DNA from: Candidatus Heimdallarchaeota archaeon
GTDB taxonomy: Archaea; Asgardarchaeota; Heimdallarchaeia; Heimdallarchaeales; Kariarchaeaceae
DNA: 6,062 nucleotides
Assembly (NCBI GenBank): GCA_022574115.1
Contig: JACZSS010000194.1
Span: 1-6,062 of the forward strand
Reading direction: 5' to 3'
The position numbers and the translations under genes were made by a program. The notes beneath the pieces were generated by a model. The model had not been told where the DNA came from. It saw only the letters and a list, made by a program, of their open reading frames with translations, and did not search any database. Of this stretch, positions 5,314 through 6,062 are shown one piece after another (the first letter of the stretch is position 1; each line of letters starts with the position of its first letter).

Positions 5314-5667
5314 TTGATCCTTCCCACTGTTAAGACGGTTTCAAAATCCATTGACATCGGTGATGGCGCTTTCGAACTAGTTCTTGTTGGCCATAAATTC
5401 GACAACGGATTGATTGTTTATCTTTATGATGACACCCCAAGGTTAGGCTCTGTAAGTGCAGGTATGCCACTTGGCGAGATTAGTGAACGCTATACACTTT
5501 TTCAGGGGAAACAAGGTGAGATTTCGGATACCGTTTCACTAACGATGTCAAAAAAGACCGGAGCTCTGGTCTATTGTTTTGTAAATATTAGCAAACCGGA
5601 GCTCACAAAACCTGAGATTATACGCAGTTTGATAGATGAGTATTTTCAAAAGTCTTCAGTGGATTAA
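5314..5667 (+). CDS. PAC4/PSMG4-like proteasome assembly chaperone homologue
   Basis: In eukaryotes PAC3-PAC4 helps build the proteasome alpha ring. The 117 residues resemble human PSMG4 (123 residues, from memory) along their length. HKFDNGLIVYLYDDTPRLGS (27-46) matches a segment with D-S-L-F-L-W-V-G-A-TP-L. Then comes a conserved-length stretch to T61-L62, then G68-x2-SDTVSLTMSKKTGALVYCFVNI (71-92) against SDT-x-S, LARKT, VFVSYNL. Last comes an amphipathic C-terminal helix, IIRSLIDEYFQ (102-112). No cysteine cluster, signal peptide or membrane segment is present. TTG 5314 is used because the only upstream in-frame codons after the fau-1 TGA are TGT GGT GTC CCA. It is probably translated from the fau-1 mRNA. 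Its tail converges on ubiX with 5 bases between. The PAC4 call is a remote resemblance by eye; another small PAC3/4-like fold protein is the alternative. Confidence 0.62.
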   Translation: MILPTVKTVSKSIDIGDGAFELVLVGHKFDNGLIVYLYDDTPRLGSVSAGMPLGEISERYTLFQGKQGEISDTVSLTMSKKTGALVYCFVNISKPELTKPEIIRSLIDEYFQKSSVD

Positions 5668-5672
5668 CTGCT

Positions 5673-6062
5673 CTATTTGGTCATATCAGGATCCCATGGC
5701 TTTGTTATCTTGTGTTTCAGACCCAACGAATTTAACACTTTTCCCACGATAAAGTTGACCACATCGTCAATAGATTTTGGATTATAGTAGAATCCCGGGG
5801 ATGCAGGGAGTAAAACAGCGCCAGCTTGTTTTACTTGGACCATGTTGTTTAGATGGATTAAGCTCAGAGGTGTTTCTCGCATGACTAAGACTAACTTTTT
5901 ACCTTCCTTGAGCATACATTCAGCAGCTCGGTGGATCAAATTTTGTGAAAATCCATTGGCAATTGCTGCAAGGGTTTTGGTTGAACATGGAATAACCACC
6001 ATCCCAACACTTGGATGTTATCCTGATGCAATCGATGAGCCAATGTCCTCGATCTTATGGAA
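5673..6062 (-). pseudogene. ubiX: UbiX flavin prenyltransferase, partial, with an in-frame TAA
   Basis: UbiX joins dimethylallyl phosphate to reduced FMN, giving the prenylated flavin used by UbiD-type decarboxylases. In many archaea these include the decarboxylase of the modified mevalonate pathway. Reading from the right edge, the frame gives HKIEDIGSSIASG, then TAA (6018-6020), then HPSVGMVVIPCSTKTLAAIA. In E. coli UbiX the same segment reads IAASISSGSFQTLGMVILPCS, so the stop replaces the second Ser of SGS, one base from TCA. Everything after it is intact: RAAECMLKEGKKLVLVMRETPLSLIHLNNM, GAVLLPASPGFYYNPKSIDDVVNF and the usual C-terminus, ending at TAG 5673. The N-terminal FMN-binding GASG loop lies beyond the window. 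An ATG at 6002 could restart translation, but the product would lack the flavin-binding N-terminal half. A pseudogene, a sequencing error and readthrough all remain possible. Confidence 0.85.

Overview
The window looks like a low-GC archaeal chromosome segment. The support is a proline tRNA with a short intron between positions 37 and 38 that folds as a canonical bulge-helix-bulge and has no encoded CCA, TATA-type promoter elements at leaderless spacing, an archaeal-style type IA topoisomerase and an FAU-1 family protein. One small protein resembles the eukaryotic proteasome assembly chaperone PAC4 (PSMG4), which suggests an Asgard (possibly Heimdallarchaeia-like) origin. That lineage call is an inference only. 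No phage, IS, CRISPR or plasmid features are visible.

Layout. Positions 1-1332 (minus) hold the N-terminal 444 residues of a type IA DNA topoisomerase that runs off the left edge. A short divergent promoter region (1333-1479) separates it from an unrecognised 130-residue protein (1480-1872, plus) ending in a perfect heptad coiled coil. The tail of that gene overlaps the tail of a YrdC-domain threonylcarbamoyladenylate synthase (1858-2478, minus; tRNA t6A modification). Then come a decayed, intron-bearing copy of tRNA-Pro (2601-2687, minus) and the intact tRNA-Pro(TGG) (2739-2837, minus), each followed by a seven-T tract. A promoter-bearing gap leads to an unrecognised 166-residue protein (3151-3651, plus), followed by a 252-base gap.

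The right third holds a two-gene plus-strand unit: an FAU-1/RNase E-G-like RNA-binding protein (3904-5301) and the PAC4-like protein (5314-5667). Converging on it is ubiX (5673 to the right edge, minus), whose frame is interrupted by a TAA where the family has the serine of an SGS motif.

Themes. Much of the region concerns RNA: a tRNA, a tRNA-modifying enzyme and an RNA-processing protein. Three of the six genes whose starts lie in the window appear to begin with TTG, and no convincing Shine-Dalgarno sequences are seen, which fits largely leaderless mRNAs. The ubiX stop and the odd fau-1/PAC4 junction should be checked against raw reads, because each could be a single-base sequence error.
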